Of a DNA stretch of 64,000 nt, positions 36,188 to 49,803 are shown in pieces. Below the pieces are notes generated by a model. It made no database searches and was not told the origin of the DNA. It saw only the letters and a list, made by a program, of their open reading frames with translations. The DNA comes from Ailanthus altissimus (Eukaryota; Streptophyta; Magnoliopsida; Sapindales; Simaroubaceae), in contig OX327709.1 of the NCBI GenBank assembly GCA_946807835.1, forward strand, positions 21,391,501 through 21,455,500. Reading direction: 5' to 3'. A program made the translations under genes and the position numbers. Position 1 is the stretch's first letter. Each line of letters begins with the position of its first letter.

Positions 36188-38401
36188 ATGGAACAAGAAA
36201 CGGAAACAGTGAAAGCGGAACCAATGGTAATTGAACTCGACGGCGGCGAAGCGGGAGACGGTGGAGAAGATGCCACCGATGTCGGAGGTGACGGAGGGGG
36301 GAGCGGCGGCGAGGATTCCGTAGTGGTTGTCGGAGAGGGAAGCAGAAGAGGCGGCAGAAGGCGAGTGAGGGGGCCTTGGTCGCCTGAAGAAGACGCGGTA
36401 TTGAGTGAACTCGTGAGCAAGTTCGGGCCGAGGAATTGGAGCTTGATCGCCCGGGGAATCGCCGGTCGCTCCGGCAAGTCTTGCAGGCTCAGGTGGTGTA
36501 ATCAGCTCGACCCAGCCGTTAAACGCAAGCCATTTAGTGGTATGTATTAGATGAACTAATAAAAATAGTCTCCAATTTACAATTTGATCTATATTTCTGA
36601 TGTTTATTTTGTGGGAATGTGGTTATTATTGTTTTTAAGTTTCGATCTTTTATTGTTGAATTGATGGTAGTATTACTCACCAATTATGGTGCTTTTTAAG
36701 CTATGCATGTTAAAATTCGTTGTTTGTTTATCCTTTAAGTTCGTTTGTTAAATAATTGTTTGTTATATTACACCCTTAATATTTTGATTTCATGCTGTAT
36801 TTATGTAGCTGTGTAGAGAAATTTTACTAAAATGGCTAATGGCCTAAAACAATTTGGAATATGGTACATGTTCTGGATTCTTTGAGTTGAATGTGTTATG
36901 AGTAATTTTGTTAAATCTATGCATGTATGCTATAGAAACACGAGGAGTCATGTAGACAGTAAAAACGGAATAACATATTTTGCAATGTAAAGGCAAAATC
37001 AGCTTGGTCTTTTGCATAATTTAAAGATAATAAAGTTGGACATGGATGGACAAGTATCTTGGCTGCAAGCTTAGATGGCGTTATAATTATTGAGAAAGTT
37101 GCCTTTATATCATAGGCCTAGGTGTAAACCAATCAATAATCTATATGAATTTAGATCCTGCTAAGATCTATACATATATTAGTCATTTCTGAATTTCTAA
37201 TTTGGACATGACTACTAGTACTGGCATACAGAAGTAGTTCTATAATGAAATGTGCACACAAGCGTATGGCTGACCTCATTTACATTCCCAAGGCTGTTAC
37301 TGATGTTTGATGCCATTATGCCAATAAAGTTTTAAGGATCCTATCTGCTACCCATAGACATGCTCCTTAAAGTTTCAGTGGCACAGAAGTGTCTGCAAGT
37401 AAAACTATGATAGATTTTTCAGCAGGCAACCGCGTTCTTGCATGCCGTTTATTCAATTTAATTGATGCCACTGCTTCCTGATGACTAAACTGACAGAATC
37501 AAATTTTGTTTCAGATGAGGAGGATCAAATTATAGTTGCAGCTCATGCAGTCCACGGAAACAAATGGGCAGTAATTGCTAGGCTTTTGCCGGGTAGAACT
37601 GATAATGCTATTAAAAACCACTGGAATTCCACCCTAAGGCGGCGGGGAATGGAGCTTGACAGGATGAAGAAGCTTGAATCTGTAAATATGACGGAAGACA
37701 CCAGCATGGATAAAAATAAAACATCATCCGAAGAAACTCTGTCTTGTGGTGATGTCAATTCATTGAGATCCTTGGAGGGAAAAGATGTAAGTTCTCTGGA
37801 AATTATGGATAATCATTGTGAAGACAAGTCTCTAACAGAAGCTCCATCTGGTTATGAAACAAAAGAACCGCCTACTCTTTTCCGTCCTGTGGCACGTATC
37901 AGTGCTTTTAGCGCTTATAACAACATGGATGGTCAGGAGATTGCTTCATCACATCCAAGGTCAACTACATTGCAAGGACCTTCAGTTCAAGCATCAATGC
38001 CAGATGCTGGGATCTGCAAATTGCTTGAAGGAGCTTACGGTGAGCAGATGGTGCCTCACTGGTGTGGCTATGGCTGCTGTGGAACCCAACTTAGTGGACA
38101 TTGTGTAAACTCTTTTTTGGGACCTGAATTTGTGGATTTTTCAGAGCCTCCAAGCTTTCCAAGTTATGAATTGGCTGCAATAGCCACAGACATAAGTAAC
38201 GTTGCTTGGCTACAAAGTGGGCTGGAGAATAGTAGCGTCACAGTTATGGGTGATGCGGTTGGTAGGATAAAAACAAATGGGTCTCAAGTACAAATGGGCC
38301 ATGCAGCAGGTACGTCAGTATCTAATGGGCTTCAAATGTCAATGGGTAGTAAATCTGGTAAAATTGTATGTAATGGATCTCATGTAAATGGAGTGTTTTG
38401 A
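36188..38401 (+). CDS. R2R3-MYB transcription factor, subgroup 23-like (MYB1/25/109 group)
   Basis: Nuclear DNA-binding protein. Exon 1 (36188-36539) and exon 2 (37515-38401) join in phase (G|AT gives Asp) for 412 residues; the 975-bp intron has GTATGT and TTTCAG ends. The ATG at 36188 is the first in frame with the MYB domain. The N-terminus (about 15-50) is Gly/Glu/Asp-rich. R2 (about 61-112) carries the three Trp and [18 protein letters not shown]3 (about 113-163) has Phe in place of the first Trp and contains [20 protein letters not shown], then [10 protein letters not shown]. The [18 protein letters not shown] junction points to subgroup 23 rather than the stress-linked subgroup 22 (MYB44). 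The C-terminal 250 residues are unstructured Ser/Gly-rich sequence with no recognised repressor motif. Function is not inferable beyond DNA binding. Confidence 0.95.
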
Positions 38402-41400
38402 AAGAATAGAACAGTTGGCCATTTTCAACTTGAAGAGTGCACTAATGTGCTGCTGGCATAGATTGGTCGACAGCACTTCCAATCTTACGTGGGGGCCTTG
38501 ATTGAGGACAATAATTGTCTTTCTTCAACTGGAGTTGCAAGAGACAGAAGTGTAATCAAGAAAAAATTTCTCCTGTTGTAGAATCAGTAAAATACTCTGT
38601 GATAGGTGTTTGTGTCTAAGGTCCACATCCCTATCAGAAGTATTAGGAAATTTCATAAGTTGTAGAATTAGTAATATTCTCTGATAGGTATTTGAGATTA
38701 AGAAAGGTCCAAACATCCTATTATAGACTTGTTATTGCTATTGAGAAGTCATGGACAAGGGAAGAATGATGAAGATCTACAATAGAGGCTTGGCTATTCA
38801 ACAGCATTCGATTGGCTTGGGCACCTTAAATTGTCTTTATACTAGGTGATGTGAGAACCGTGGCCTGTTTTCTGCTGTTTTATAAGGATCAAATGTAGGT
38901 AGAAGGTCATGTTTTTCTGTTTTTTTCAGTTGATGCATTGTTTGATATTTGTGTCATGAATGAGGTTAAATTTCCTATGGTGAGACCATAGGTATTATTG
39001 ATATACACTCCTCATATTTCATAAATGTATTTAAGTTTTAGCTCAGCTTAGTTTTGTCATGCCAGTTTATGATATCAACATTTGACAACATGGTAGCTTG
39101 TTCCTAGAACATTGCATGCATATTTCATGACTTTAATCTTTGTAGAGGTGGAGTTTGTTTGTCTAATACTATAATGATCACACTGACTAGGAAATTAGAA
39201 TCTGCAAATGGTTTTTATCTTTCCTTTTGGTGATCATGCATTTGTCTTCAAGTTGGGGCAAGTAAATAGACCAAGAAAAAGCCAGATAGGAACCTTTTCC
39301 AGATTGCATCAATAGAAAGCCGACCTTGTATAGCTGAAGTAGGCAATTCTAACAACGGTTAAATATTATTTGGTTTGTTGCTAGTCAAATCTAATTGCAG
39401 AAGACAGACATATCTCCATACATGCCCCATGTTCAGGGCATTCTGAAAGGCTGGGAATGGAGTTTGATTTGTAGTGGAAGACCACCAGGGGTCATTAAAT
39501 CATAAGTGCTTATGGTTAGTGAGGGGGGCCTTGATCCTTTACCACTAATACGAACACCACACCCTTTACATGCACAAGGAAAGTATGTGTATTGATTCTT
39601 CTTTCCAGATAATTGATTGTGCATGGAAAATGATGCAAGAGAAAAGATATTTTCATTAAGCTCTCTTAGATGAAGTATGAAAGTGACACATTTTAGGTGG
39701 TATTTAGAAGAGCCAGCATGGGTTCCTTCATTTAAGTGCTTTTACTTGGAAATCCGGGTAAGTGGAGTTTTAAACCTTTTTAATTGCTTTTGCATATATT
39801 TTACAATGTTTGATTAAAGTTTTTGAGTGAGAATAGAATTAAAGACCATAAAATATTTTTCGAATTTGTTCAAACTTGAACATTTGGAACACAAACTTTT
39901 CAGGATTAGAGTGCTAATAAGAAATGGGATCATTTAACATTTTCCTGACTGTCTAATTGTCATTCTGAAACTCTCATTCTTGGAAGTAGCATTTGGCAAA
40001 CAAACAGAATAACTGCTTGGATGTAGTATTTGGCAAACAAACACTGTAACTGGATCTCAAATGACCGGGTGCATGTTTAGTATAAAAGTGCTTTTGCATG
40101 GTTTTAGAAGCATAATAATAAATGTTTGGTAAATATTAAGCTTCTATTTTACAAACAAAACTTTCACAACTTGGTAGTTATTGAACACTACCTATTTTTA
40201 TGCCTACTTTCAATTTACAACTATTGCTTTTACTTCATAGCAGTTGTCTCTATACATTTATAACAATTTCTTATAGAATAAAAAACTTAAATAGGGGTAT
40301 GAGATTGAGGATTCAACTTTTCTGTACCGATTTCTTTTCTCAAGACCCACCGCGATGCATGCTGGAAATTAGAAAGGATTCCACTTTGAAGTGTGAAAGC
40401 GATTCGTTATGATTTTATATCCATTTGAATTTGGTGGTCGAACAAATGCACAGAATGTCTATATACATTGAGGAACTTGCGACCCACGATGTAAAATTTA
40501 CAAACCTGTAAAATAAAAACCTTCAACCTGAATTACAAACTTACAAGCACTTGAATCAATTGCTTGTCCCTTTACTGCATTGCTTCTGCTTGATCAGACC
40601 TATCATGTGAAACGGTTGCAATACAATTACGACCCGATATGGACAAATATCCAAACAACTAACTTTTGCCTCTGTTCGGACACGTTCGACCGAGACCAAA
40701 CCTCAGCTGTCATGTCGTAGATCACACATTGTTTCTTACTACAGTCCTCGGACTTTATTGAATATAATCAGGTTTTGTCATGCTACTTCACTGTATCAAG
40801 ATTTGAATGCATGGTAGCCTGTTCCTACATAGTCGCTTTGCATATTTCATGACTTTCATTCCTTGTGGAGTTATATTTGCATATCTAATATCACAAAATT
40901 CACAATTATTAGATAATGACTAGGAAATTAAAAGTCTCTAAGTGTTTTTTTTTTTTGGTAAAAAAGTTTTAATATTAAAGTAATTACAAAATTTATGCTA
41001 AAAGTTGTGAGTGACAATTAAACAATTAAAAGTTTTGTTAAATTTTTTATAGAAATAATTGGATTTTTTTTTATGGATTATAGATTGAACATTTTTTTTT
41101 TTTTTACTTTGTAATTTGCGAGTTCTTTTAATTTCAAATATATGGACAGCAAAATCCAAATAAATTCTAAGTGTTTTCAAATAATTTTTTACTATTTAAT
41201 TGAAATAGATTTATATTAAAAAAAAAAAACCCTTGTACAATGGGAAAATGTAATAAATAACAAAGCAAAAACATTTGGATTGATCGCTACCCCGATTAGA
41301 ATGCTAATTAATAAGATATGAACATTATTCAAGGCTACCGACTTCTGAATTTGAATCCAAATTTATTTATATTATTTGGTAAAGGATTAATTTCACTTTA

Positions 41401-41759
41401 CCCCAGTTTTATTAACAAACATCAATCCATTCTCACTTTTTTTTTATGGGCCATCAAAGCACGCCTATTTTGTTAGTAGCTGCCGTTAGAATTGACAATT
41501 TTGAAGATAATAACAGAATTTTATCTATCAAGTTTAAATTAAAATAAAAAAACATACATGTACTTGATAGGTATTGATATAAAATGTCATATCAAATTCA
41601 AATTAAGAAGAGGGGAAAAAATATCCCAGAATAAAATTAAGAGTCTCATATTTAGAAGAAGTCACAAATTACATGATTATGAAGTTGGACATAGCATTTT
41701 TACCACTTGCATGTATCTCGCAGGTAAAGAGATATTTATTTATGGATAATTAGCCATGT
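38402..41759. other. MYB 3' region and intergenic DNA with a direct repeat
   Basis: The MYB 3' untranslated region is likely within the first few hundred bases. An internal near-duplicate occurs at 38565-38700: GTAGAATCAGTAAAATACTCTG against GTAGAATTAGTAATATTCTCTG. The rest holds the duplicated segment described separately and no gene. Confidence 0.5.
39052..40934 (+). repeat. Direct repeat pair of about 160 bp, 1.7 kb apart
   Basis: Segments 39052-39207 and 40773-40934 share TTTTGTCATGC, ATGGTAGC(T/C)TGTTCCTA, GCATATTTCATGACTTT and TGACTAGGAAATTA in the same order and spacing, with moderate divergence. It may be the ends of an old element or a small local duplication. Confidence 0.7.
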
Positions 41760-43370
41760 AAAGTGTTCTTCAGTTGACACACTCACTTCCTTAATCTGAA
41801 GCAAATACATCTTGGAAAGAAATACATCCATCAAAAGTTGGCAATGATTCAGACGTTGAAGTTTTCAAAAGTTTCCCACCTTAATTTTTCAAGACACTAA
41901 CTAACTGTCAAATAGATATTCCTTCATCTTGTGCTTCACATGATGATGAATCACCATCAATTAATGCACATGACCAACAGAATACTGATGACCAACAACA
42001 AACACTAACATATCCTGTAAAAGATTAGTCACCACCAGAAATAAAAAGACTATCCATCACAACAATTTTCAAAACCAACCCCACTAGGTTCAAATACTCC
42101 TCATATATCCCCCCAACATACCATCTAACATCTCATTCACCCAAGAACCATCATCTCAAGTGATACATGAAGATGACAACACTACTACTCCAATATAAAA
42201 TATGATGCAAGGGAATCAACAAGAAACAAATGGTATAGGTGATGGTAACGGTCGTTCTCTAATTCTGAGAATGATGCTGAAATAAGAGTCAAACAAGTTT
42301 CAGTACATGCATTTGACTAGAACTACAAGTCTAACCACACTACAAACAATATGACTGAACCATTCAATGGATGGCTTGGTGAGAGAATGAAGCAACCCAT
42401 TATCCACATTCAGGAATTTATTAGGAAACAAATAATGACAATGCTTATGAAAAGGAGGATGAAGGCAAGCAAGTGAGAGACTAAGCTAACTTAAAAAATT
42501 TATATAAAAATTCAATGGCAATAACCAATGGTAGATCATGTATAGTAATGCCAGTAAGTGAATTCTTTCTAAAGTTGATGATAAAGAGAAATATTTATAA
42601 TTGACTTGGTTTTTAAAACTTCTGATTGTGGTGTTTGGGTTGTAAGTGGTATTCCATGTAGGCTTGCTCTTCTATGCATTATGTATACTGATGCCGATGT
42701 CAATGATTTTATGGATGATTGATTTACTAAGGATGAGGCATGAGTCATCCATTGCTTAATAAGAGTTTGCATGCAAAAGTTATTGGTGATGTGATGAACA
42801 CCTACTAATGGCTAAAAGGACAACTAGAAGACCTAAAAAATATAAAAGAAGAGAGGCAGATGAAGCTCCTCCAAAAAGGAGAAAATATACTATATTCTAT
42901 GGAACTTATGGCAACTCAGGCCATAATAGGAAGGCTTGCCCTATCAACCCATATAAACTTGATACCCAAACAAGTTTGTTAAGCTCACACTGACTTCGTT
43001 TACTGATTTATTTCTTTATAGCTTAATAAAATGGAGCTTTCAAGGTCAAGAAATGTAATACATGAGTCAATGACAAGTAAGTATCCCACAAAATTAAGAT
43101 TTTGCATAATGTGATAGATTCTGCTTTTTTTTCGTAGTTCAAAACAAATCATGTGCATATGAAACCAAATGCAGGTGCACGTCTCCCACAAGACCAACCA
43201 CCAATATCATCTGAGGTGCATCCACAACATCAAAATCCTAGGAGCTTAACACTTAGACAAAGTGTAATCAGTCATAATAGAAGGAAGAAAGTATTGTCAA
43301 CTGAGTGGATAGGAGTGCACGATAGAAAAATTTTGGCATCTACAAAAGCAAGGCATTAAATGAATAGAGA
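41760..43370 (+). pseudogene. Mutator (MULE) transposase relic
   Basis: From about 42290 the plus strand shows the C-terminal MULE blocks in order: NNMTEPFNGWLGERMKQPII followed by RKQIMTMLMKRR (about 42335-42465), a SWIM-type segment VWVVSGIPCRLALLCIMYTD (about 42630-42690), and a basic zinc-knuckle tail with GTYGNSGHNRKACP (about 42900-42945) after RRPKKYKRREADEAPP. A further open block lies at 43153-43359. Stops and frame changes separate the blocks, and the DDE catalytic part is not recognisable. Positions 41760-42290 may be the remains of the N-terminal part (acidic, with SDVEVF-like residues), but that is weak. Confidence 0.75.
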
Positions 43371-44459
43371 TACGGCAGAAGGAGCTCTTCAAAGGGTAAA
43401 GCAGGTCAAAGCAACACTGTGCTCATTCAGAATTTCAAGTACTTTATAGTTCTTTATTTATTTGTATTAATTGTTACTTAGACATTAGATGAAGATGTTT
43501 TTAATTATTTTCACCTCAATTTTCAGGGTTAATGAACATGTACAAATGTGACAGCACCATTTATAGTCAAAGATATCCAAGCAACTGTAATAGTTTACAC
43601 AATGCCACATTATTCCTTTTCTCAACTGTGCAAAAACAAGGCTTCTTTAGTACTTTTGTTAGCTTTTTATGAATATTTTGTATATCGACAATGCAAATCA
43701 GCTACTTCAAGGACTATCAAGTTATTGTAAATTAATTAGGTGTAATGTTTAGCACCTGCAGAGTTTTATGATTAGATGTAAGCTAATTGTAATTTTTATT
43801 TATATACTGATCAAGTGAGGTGTTGTCAGTATGCCTATAAACTTGTTGGACTGTATAGCCTTGTTTATTCAAATAGTTATTATATTACCAATTTGTTTTA
43901 TAGTTTCATTAATAGCATAATTACAAATATCAATGTGAGAAATATGGTGATATGGAGCACCTTCTGGTTGCGTGGATAGTGTCCTTTATCTTTTGAGCAT
44001 TGAGAGAAGATATTTATCCTTACCTCGTGAATTGTTTGCTTCTTTTTTGCATTGAACTGTAGACCTCTTTAAATCACACTGTACTCTTTCAAGTTGGGCT
44101 TCTAGCATTGGTAAAAAGTACATTTTGATATTACACAACAGTATTATAATTTTGGTAAGTTGTTAAGTGATTATGAATTTGGGTAAGATGTTGAGTGATT
44201 ATGAAATTTTTGTTAAGGTAGGTGATTACGTGTTATTTTTGAATGTATATATTCTTATGTAATAATATATATGTGTATATTTTTATTAAATTATTAATAT
44301 TTATTTAAATAATATTATACAATGTAATATTACATATATTATATAATCTAAAAAAATTTAAATAAGGACTTACAGTTAGTTAAGTTAAGAGATATAAATG
44401 TTAAATGTTAGTACAGTTAATTGTTAGCCGGTTATAATACTCAGTAAAAATATAAGAGT
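43371..44459. other. Gene-free flank of the MULE relic
   Basis: No recognised frame or RNA. It may contain the 3' end of the MULE, but no inverted end was matched. Confidence 0.4.
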
Positions 44460-45400
44460 TAAAATCTTGTCTGTAATGAGATATAGACCTGAGAATATAC
44501 TAGTAACTGTATAGTTGCAATCAGGTGCCAAGAAATGTCAGTTATGCAAGTATGTTCTCGAATATTGTCCATGATCTATTTCTATCGATGCGGGTCTGTC
44601 GATGGATATTTTTATATAGATTAGCATATGTCGTACCTATAAGGTATAGATGGTCGTTCCTATCCGACTGTGAGTTTGGAGCTCATATTGACATATGGGT
44701 ATCTAGTTAGAACTGGATATAAGACAGACTTACGAGGGCCTCCGATAGATACCCTCTGTAAGACATCAATGGAGGGTCCTCTCGAGTTGATTAGTATACG
44801 TGGTCATTTGACCTGAGTGCTACGGTGGACTTGTAAGCGATCCACCATACTTTGGTTCTATGCATGTCATAGACCTTTTATGGTGTGACCGCTAGGTGTC
44901 GCTATGTATGGTCCGATACTTATAGAGTCCTGTGTGTATAGATATAGAATCCATCAGCTCGCATACGGAGTTAGATATCCAGATGCTTCGAAACTGTATC
45001 TCATAAAGTCTTGAAACCACAAACATTAATCCTGAAAAAGAGTTTCCGTCAGGGTGGAACAATATGGCAAATGAGTTTGCATATATTGTTCAGTGAGATA
45101 CAAGTCTGGAGATATTATATGGATGAGCACATGAGAATTTGACGATGATAATCTATATCATCGCACATCCAGGATATCATGACGGAAGGACTGCACGTAT
45201 GCATTATGACCTCAGCTTGGATGGTCGACGTGTTGATTTGTATTTTCGTGACGTGTGTGTAGAGCAATGTTCATGGACTCATAGAATAGTTTTATTTGAC
45301 GAATCGAGCATGGACCTAAGGAGTCTCGCAATATGGACTGTACTTGTTGTGCATTGGGGCAACGTACTCGATTAAATTATTTAATCCAGTAATATCCAAC
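44460..45400. other. 0.9-kb island of unusual composition, unclassified
   Basis: This block is visibly less AT-rich and has few homopolymers compared with both flanks, with abrupt edges. Frames are short (61 and 78 codons at most) and carry no known domain. The texture resembles the LTR or untranslated part of a plant LTR retrotransposon, but no primer site, polypurine tract or second copy was found. Confidence 0.45.
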
Positions 45401-48400
45401 ACTACCACAAGAATGCGTGTATGTCTATAATTAAGCGTTAAATACAACAATTAGTCGATAATTATTATTTGCTAATTGTATAATGATACATGGCGTATTA
45501 TGAATCATCGGTTAAATTTACCCAAGTATAAAATTTGGTGGGACTCTCTAAAAAGTATACTTAATAACTATTTATAAGAAGTAAAATAATAATTTCACAT
45601 ATTGATTATTTAATTAAATAATTAAAAATATCTCATTATAATATATTATTTTATTATATAATATTATTATATTATATATTGTTAAATAGTTGTTATCTAT
45701 TTTTTATTTTATATTATTATTTTATATAATAATATTATTTTATTTATTTGCATGAATGTGTGAAAAACAAGAGATGAAAAATGAAAGAGAGAAAATAAAG
45801 AATTGCTTCTTTTTTTTGGGTGTGCGTGTCGTGAAAAAATAAAATAAAAATTTTATTTTTCTTTTGATGCGTCGAGAGAAGAAAATAAAGAGAAATAATT
45901 TTTGGAAAAATTTGCTTCATTCTTCCATTTTTTATTTTGATTGTTGTTTTGCTTTACAAAATAATTGTTGTTTTGTTTTTTAAAATAAATTCAAAAAATT
46001 TAAGTGTTAAACTCAATGTTGAATTAAGAGTTGTTGTTCTAACTTATCAAGTTTATCGAGTTGGTGACTAGAATTGTTAACGAATTAATCTCCAAACGAA
46101 CTCTTATAATACACGTGTATAACGTTACACGTTATAGTGATTTATCAATCCTTTAAATATATTAATATAATTAATATATTATTTATTATATTTATTGTAT
46201 GATTTAATTATTTTACAATATTAAATATATATAAAATATGTATTTTATACAATAAATGTATATAGATACCTACAATTTTAACATATAGTTGTTGAAAAAC
46301 TTCAACAAGCCTCTTTGATCTCATATTCCTATGTATATGTACTTGAATTTGTTGATGATATAGATGAAAGCATTTCCGCAAAAATGGTTAATGATGATAA
46401 GACTAAGTTTCTGGTTTCTTTCTTTCAAGACATAAACATGATGGTGCCAACAGTCACAATATTTAAAATATATTACCCAAACTATCCGTTGGAGTCTCAA
46501 TTGTTAGCATATTTTTATTGCATTTTAAATTTTATGTTGAGGGCATTTTATTCATTATAATGGAGCTTCACATGTCTTTATTTCTTTTTTTGTTAGATAT
46601 AATAATATATATTAAATTATTTTATTTTTAGTTAATAATAGGAGTCAATTAGGTATAATATTTTTATTTTTTAAATTTAATATTTATTCGTTATAATTAA
46701 GATTATTTAATTTTTTATATACTTCATTGTTATTTTGTAAGTTTGGATTAATTGAGCAAATAAAGATAAAAATTTAATAAAAATAAGATAAAAATATCAA
46801 AATTGCTACAGTACATCACTACAGTATCGTGAATAATGATCATGCTATAGTTCCAGCACTGCTGCGATGAATAATATCCGTCCTAACGGTGCGGCTTTCT
46901 TAAAATAAGAAAAAATACAATTTCAAGATTTCAATTAATCTTTATATAAAAACTACTCGTTTTAGACCTAAAAGAACACACAACTTAAGACTCTTTAGAG
47001 CTAAGAGAGCAATTAGAACATAATTAAAACAATTTAGAAAAAGAATTTCAAGAGAAGTAAGAGATTATTGACGAATCTTTGGTGTATCAACCAACTGCAA
47101 ATTGATATCTATATTGGTTTACTTTTGGTTGTATCATTTTTATTTTATTTTTTAGCCATAATTCATTTATTATCATCAACTAATTTCTTTTTTAAGGTTA
47201 TTACTTGAACTCAATATGCGTGCATAATTATTATATCTTTTTAATATTTATTTGAATCTATTTTTTTTATTCAAATTATTTGTTCTTAATACTTCATTAT
47301 ATCTTATCAATATTGTGGCTAAGAATACTTTAATAAACTCAAGAGATACATCATTGTATTTAGATCTTGATAATTTGATACATCATTGTCAAGAAATTTA
47401 TAAGTTTCAATTTAGGATAGAGATATACCTAATTTGACATGTATGGTCAATAAGACTTGTTCTTAATAAATTTTGATTTATTACAATTACCATAGAGATA
47501 TAGGTATTTGATAAATTGAGATATACTTACTTGACCTTGAGAGAGGCTTGTAAATACATTAGTATCTTAGCCAATAATAAGAACTGAGATATATTAATAT
47601 TAAGGGATTAATCTTTAAAAAAACTTATTCAATGATAGTAATTAACCCTAAGTCTTCTCTATATTGCTACATTTTTGAGTTATTTAAGTTGTATTATTCA
47701 TTTTTTGCAATTTTATTTAGTTTATTTTATTATTTACAAATTAAAAATTTAATTATATAGATAATTACTTGAAATACATAATTTTTGTACTTGGTTGAGA
47801 ATAATAATTATCATATGGGTTCAACATCCAATTTATAGTCTTTTCATTATTTATTTACGCTAATGTATATGTGCGCTTAATTTTGTGCTAAAAATTACAC
47901 AAAATTCAACACTCTAAGTATAGTATTTTTAACTTGACAATGATTGATTATACCATTAAGAAAATAATTGTAAAATTGATTAAATTTGTTAATTTAAATA
48001 GAATATGCCAATGGAGTGGGAAGAGGCTTTTTTCGCACTTACCCTATTTTTTTATTTTAATCTTGATTCTTACCCCAATCCCCATTAGTTTTAATAGAGT
48101 AGGATAGAAAATTTTTATATAAGGAATGACTTTATATTTATTTATTAAAATTAAATATTAATTTATGTTCACAAATTTTAATAATATAAAAAAATGAATG
48201 TATTGACTATATTACAATTAAATAAAGGTACCAAACTAGAACAATATGATAATATCTTTCAAAAATATTAGAAGTGAGCAATTTTTTGAATAAATAATAA
48301 ATAAAATAAAAAATAAGAATTTAAATAACATTCTAATGTTATTTAGTATCATTAATTTTTTATTAATTATTCATTTTTTTATATTAAAATTTATGAGATT

Positions 48401-48540
48401 GAGACTTCATTCTTATATAACAAATAAATTATTTTTAATTTATTATTAATTTTATTAAAATAATATTTTATAAATATTTTTAAAAACATAATTAAAGTTA
48501 AAATAATGCCAAAATAACTTAACAGATTATCCTTGTTTTA
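45401..48540. other. Gene-free stretch with a possible LTR fragment
   Basis: Very AT-rich. Positions 46800-47160 contain CTACAGTA(C/T) repeats, a TTTATATAAAA TATA-like word and an A-rich leader, a texture seen in plant LTRs; no ends were defined. An 81-codon frame at 46315-46560 has no recognised domain and was not called a gene. Confidence 0.4.
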
Positions 48541-48734
48541 GATTGAATCAAATTATAAATGGATTATGTCCTCTTAGTTTGAATCAAATTATAGGAGGAT
48601 TACAACCTTATAGTTTGAATCACCCTATAAATGGATTATGACCTATCAGTTTGAATCAAATTGTAAATATGGATCATGTCCCTTCAGTTTGAAATGGATT
48701 GTGTTCTTCCAGTTCGAATCAAATTAGAAATGGG
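48541..48734 (+). repeat. 36-bp minisatellite, about five and a half copies
   Basis: Units of the form GTTTGAATCAAATTATAAAT then GGATTATGTCCTCTTA start near 48541, 48577, 48613, 48649, 48687 and 48713. The fifth unit lacks about 10 bp and the last is partial. Confidence 0.9.
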
Positions 48735-49803
48735 CCTACTCCATTTGCATGTAATTTTAGTCAGTCAGCCAGGCCGAACTGCTCTACCTCCTGAAAGCAA
48801 AAGAACAAAGAAATAAATGTTGTAAAATGCCCAGTTGGAGAATTCTAACTGTTCTGTACTAAACATACATACTTATAATAATAATAATAAAAAAAAAAAA
48901 AAAAACTTGTTGGTGTAGTGTTTTGTGTTTACTAGCCCCACCAATATGTACGAGTGAAAACGATTCCTTTAATGATTTTCTATCCATTTTGGGGTTGTTG
49001 TTTCCAAACGATGTTCATGTCACCAACACCACCCTCCCATTTGGCTTTCGAATGGAATTGGTAGTTTTCTATATATTTTTTTATTAGGGAATTGATTATT
49101 TATCTTGTATGATAATATTATATTTTTTAAATAATATTTTTATTTTTTTATTTTAAATAATATATTAAATAATAAAACACTATAATCAATAATTTTAAAA
49201 ATTATATCATTTTATTACTTAATAATTATTTTAACACTTATTACCCACTTAATTTTTTATTATAAAAAATTCTTAATCAGCGGTCGAAGGTAAATTACTT
49301 CTCCTAATTAGGACATTTCAAGAGATAGAAGTCATACGATTCACTCTTGTTTTAACAATTTCCTCACTAAAAATAAATCAAATCACTCTTGTTTTAACAA
49401 TTTCCTCACTAAAAATAAATCAAAGCAAGAAAGAGTCTTTAAAACTCAATTATGTCTAATTTAGTGAGAGGGAGCATATTACCATATTATTAGTTTTTAA
49501 AAAACTATTCTTGTAAATTTGAAGGTTTATTGAGAAAGTCCCAAATAAATACCTACTTGTTATTTTAAATTATTTAAAAACTCTCTTAATGGCAATAGAT
49601 TAAATTCGTTATAAGTAAAATTTTATGAATTGAGCCACTAAAAATTTATTTGGAGCTAATTAAGACATATTTCTAATAAAAAAAAGTAGTATTAAAAAAG
49701 ATTTCATTTTATTATTAAAAAAAAAGCCCATAAATAAAAGAGTAATTGGATAATTCTATTCCTAGTCATATCATTATCATTTATTAAAAAAAATGATAAA
49801 TTA
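48735..49803. other. Gene-free AT-rich stretch
   Basis: Contains a perfect short duplication near 49340-49425 (CACTCTTGTTTTAACAATTT followed by the same flank, twice, 42 bp apart). No gene recognised. Confidence 0.5.

Noticed and set aside
46315..46560. 81-codon frame beginning with ISYSYVYVLEFVDD
   Set aside because: Contains a VDD triplet, but none of the flanking reverse transcriptase motifs, so it was not called a retroelement.
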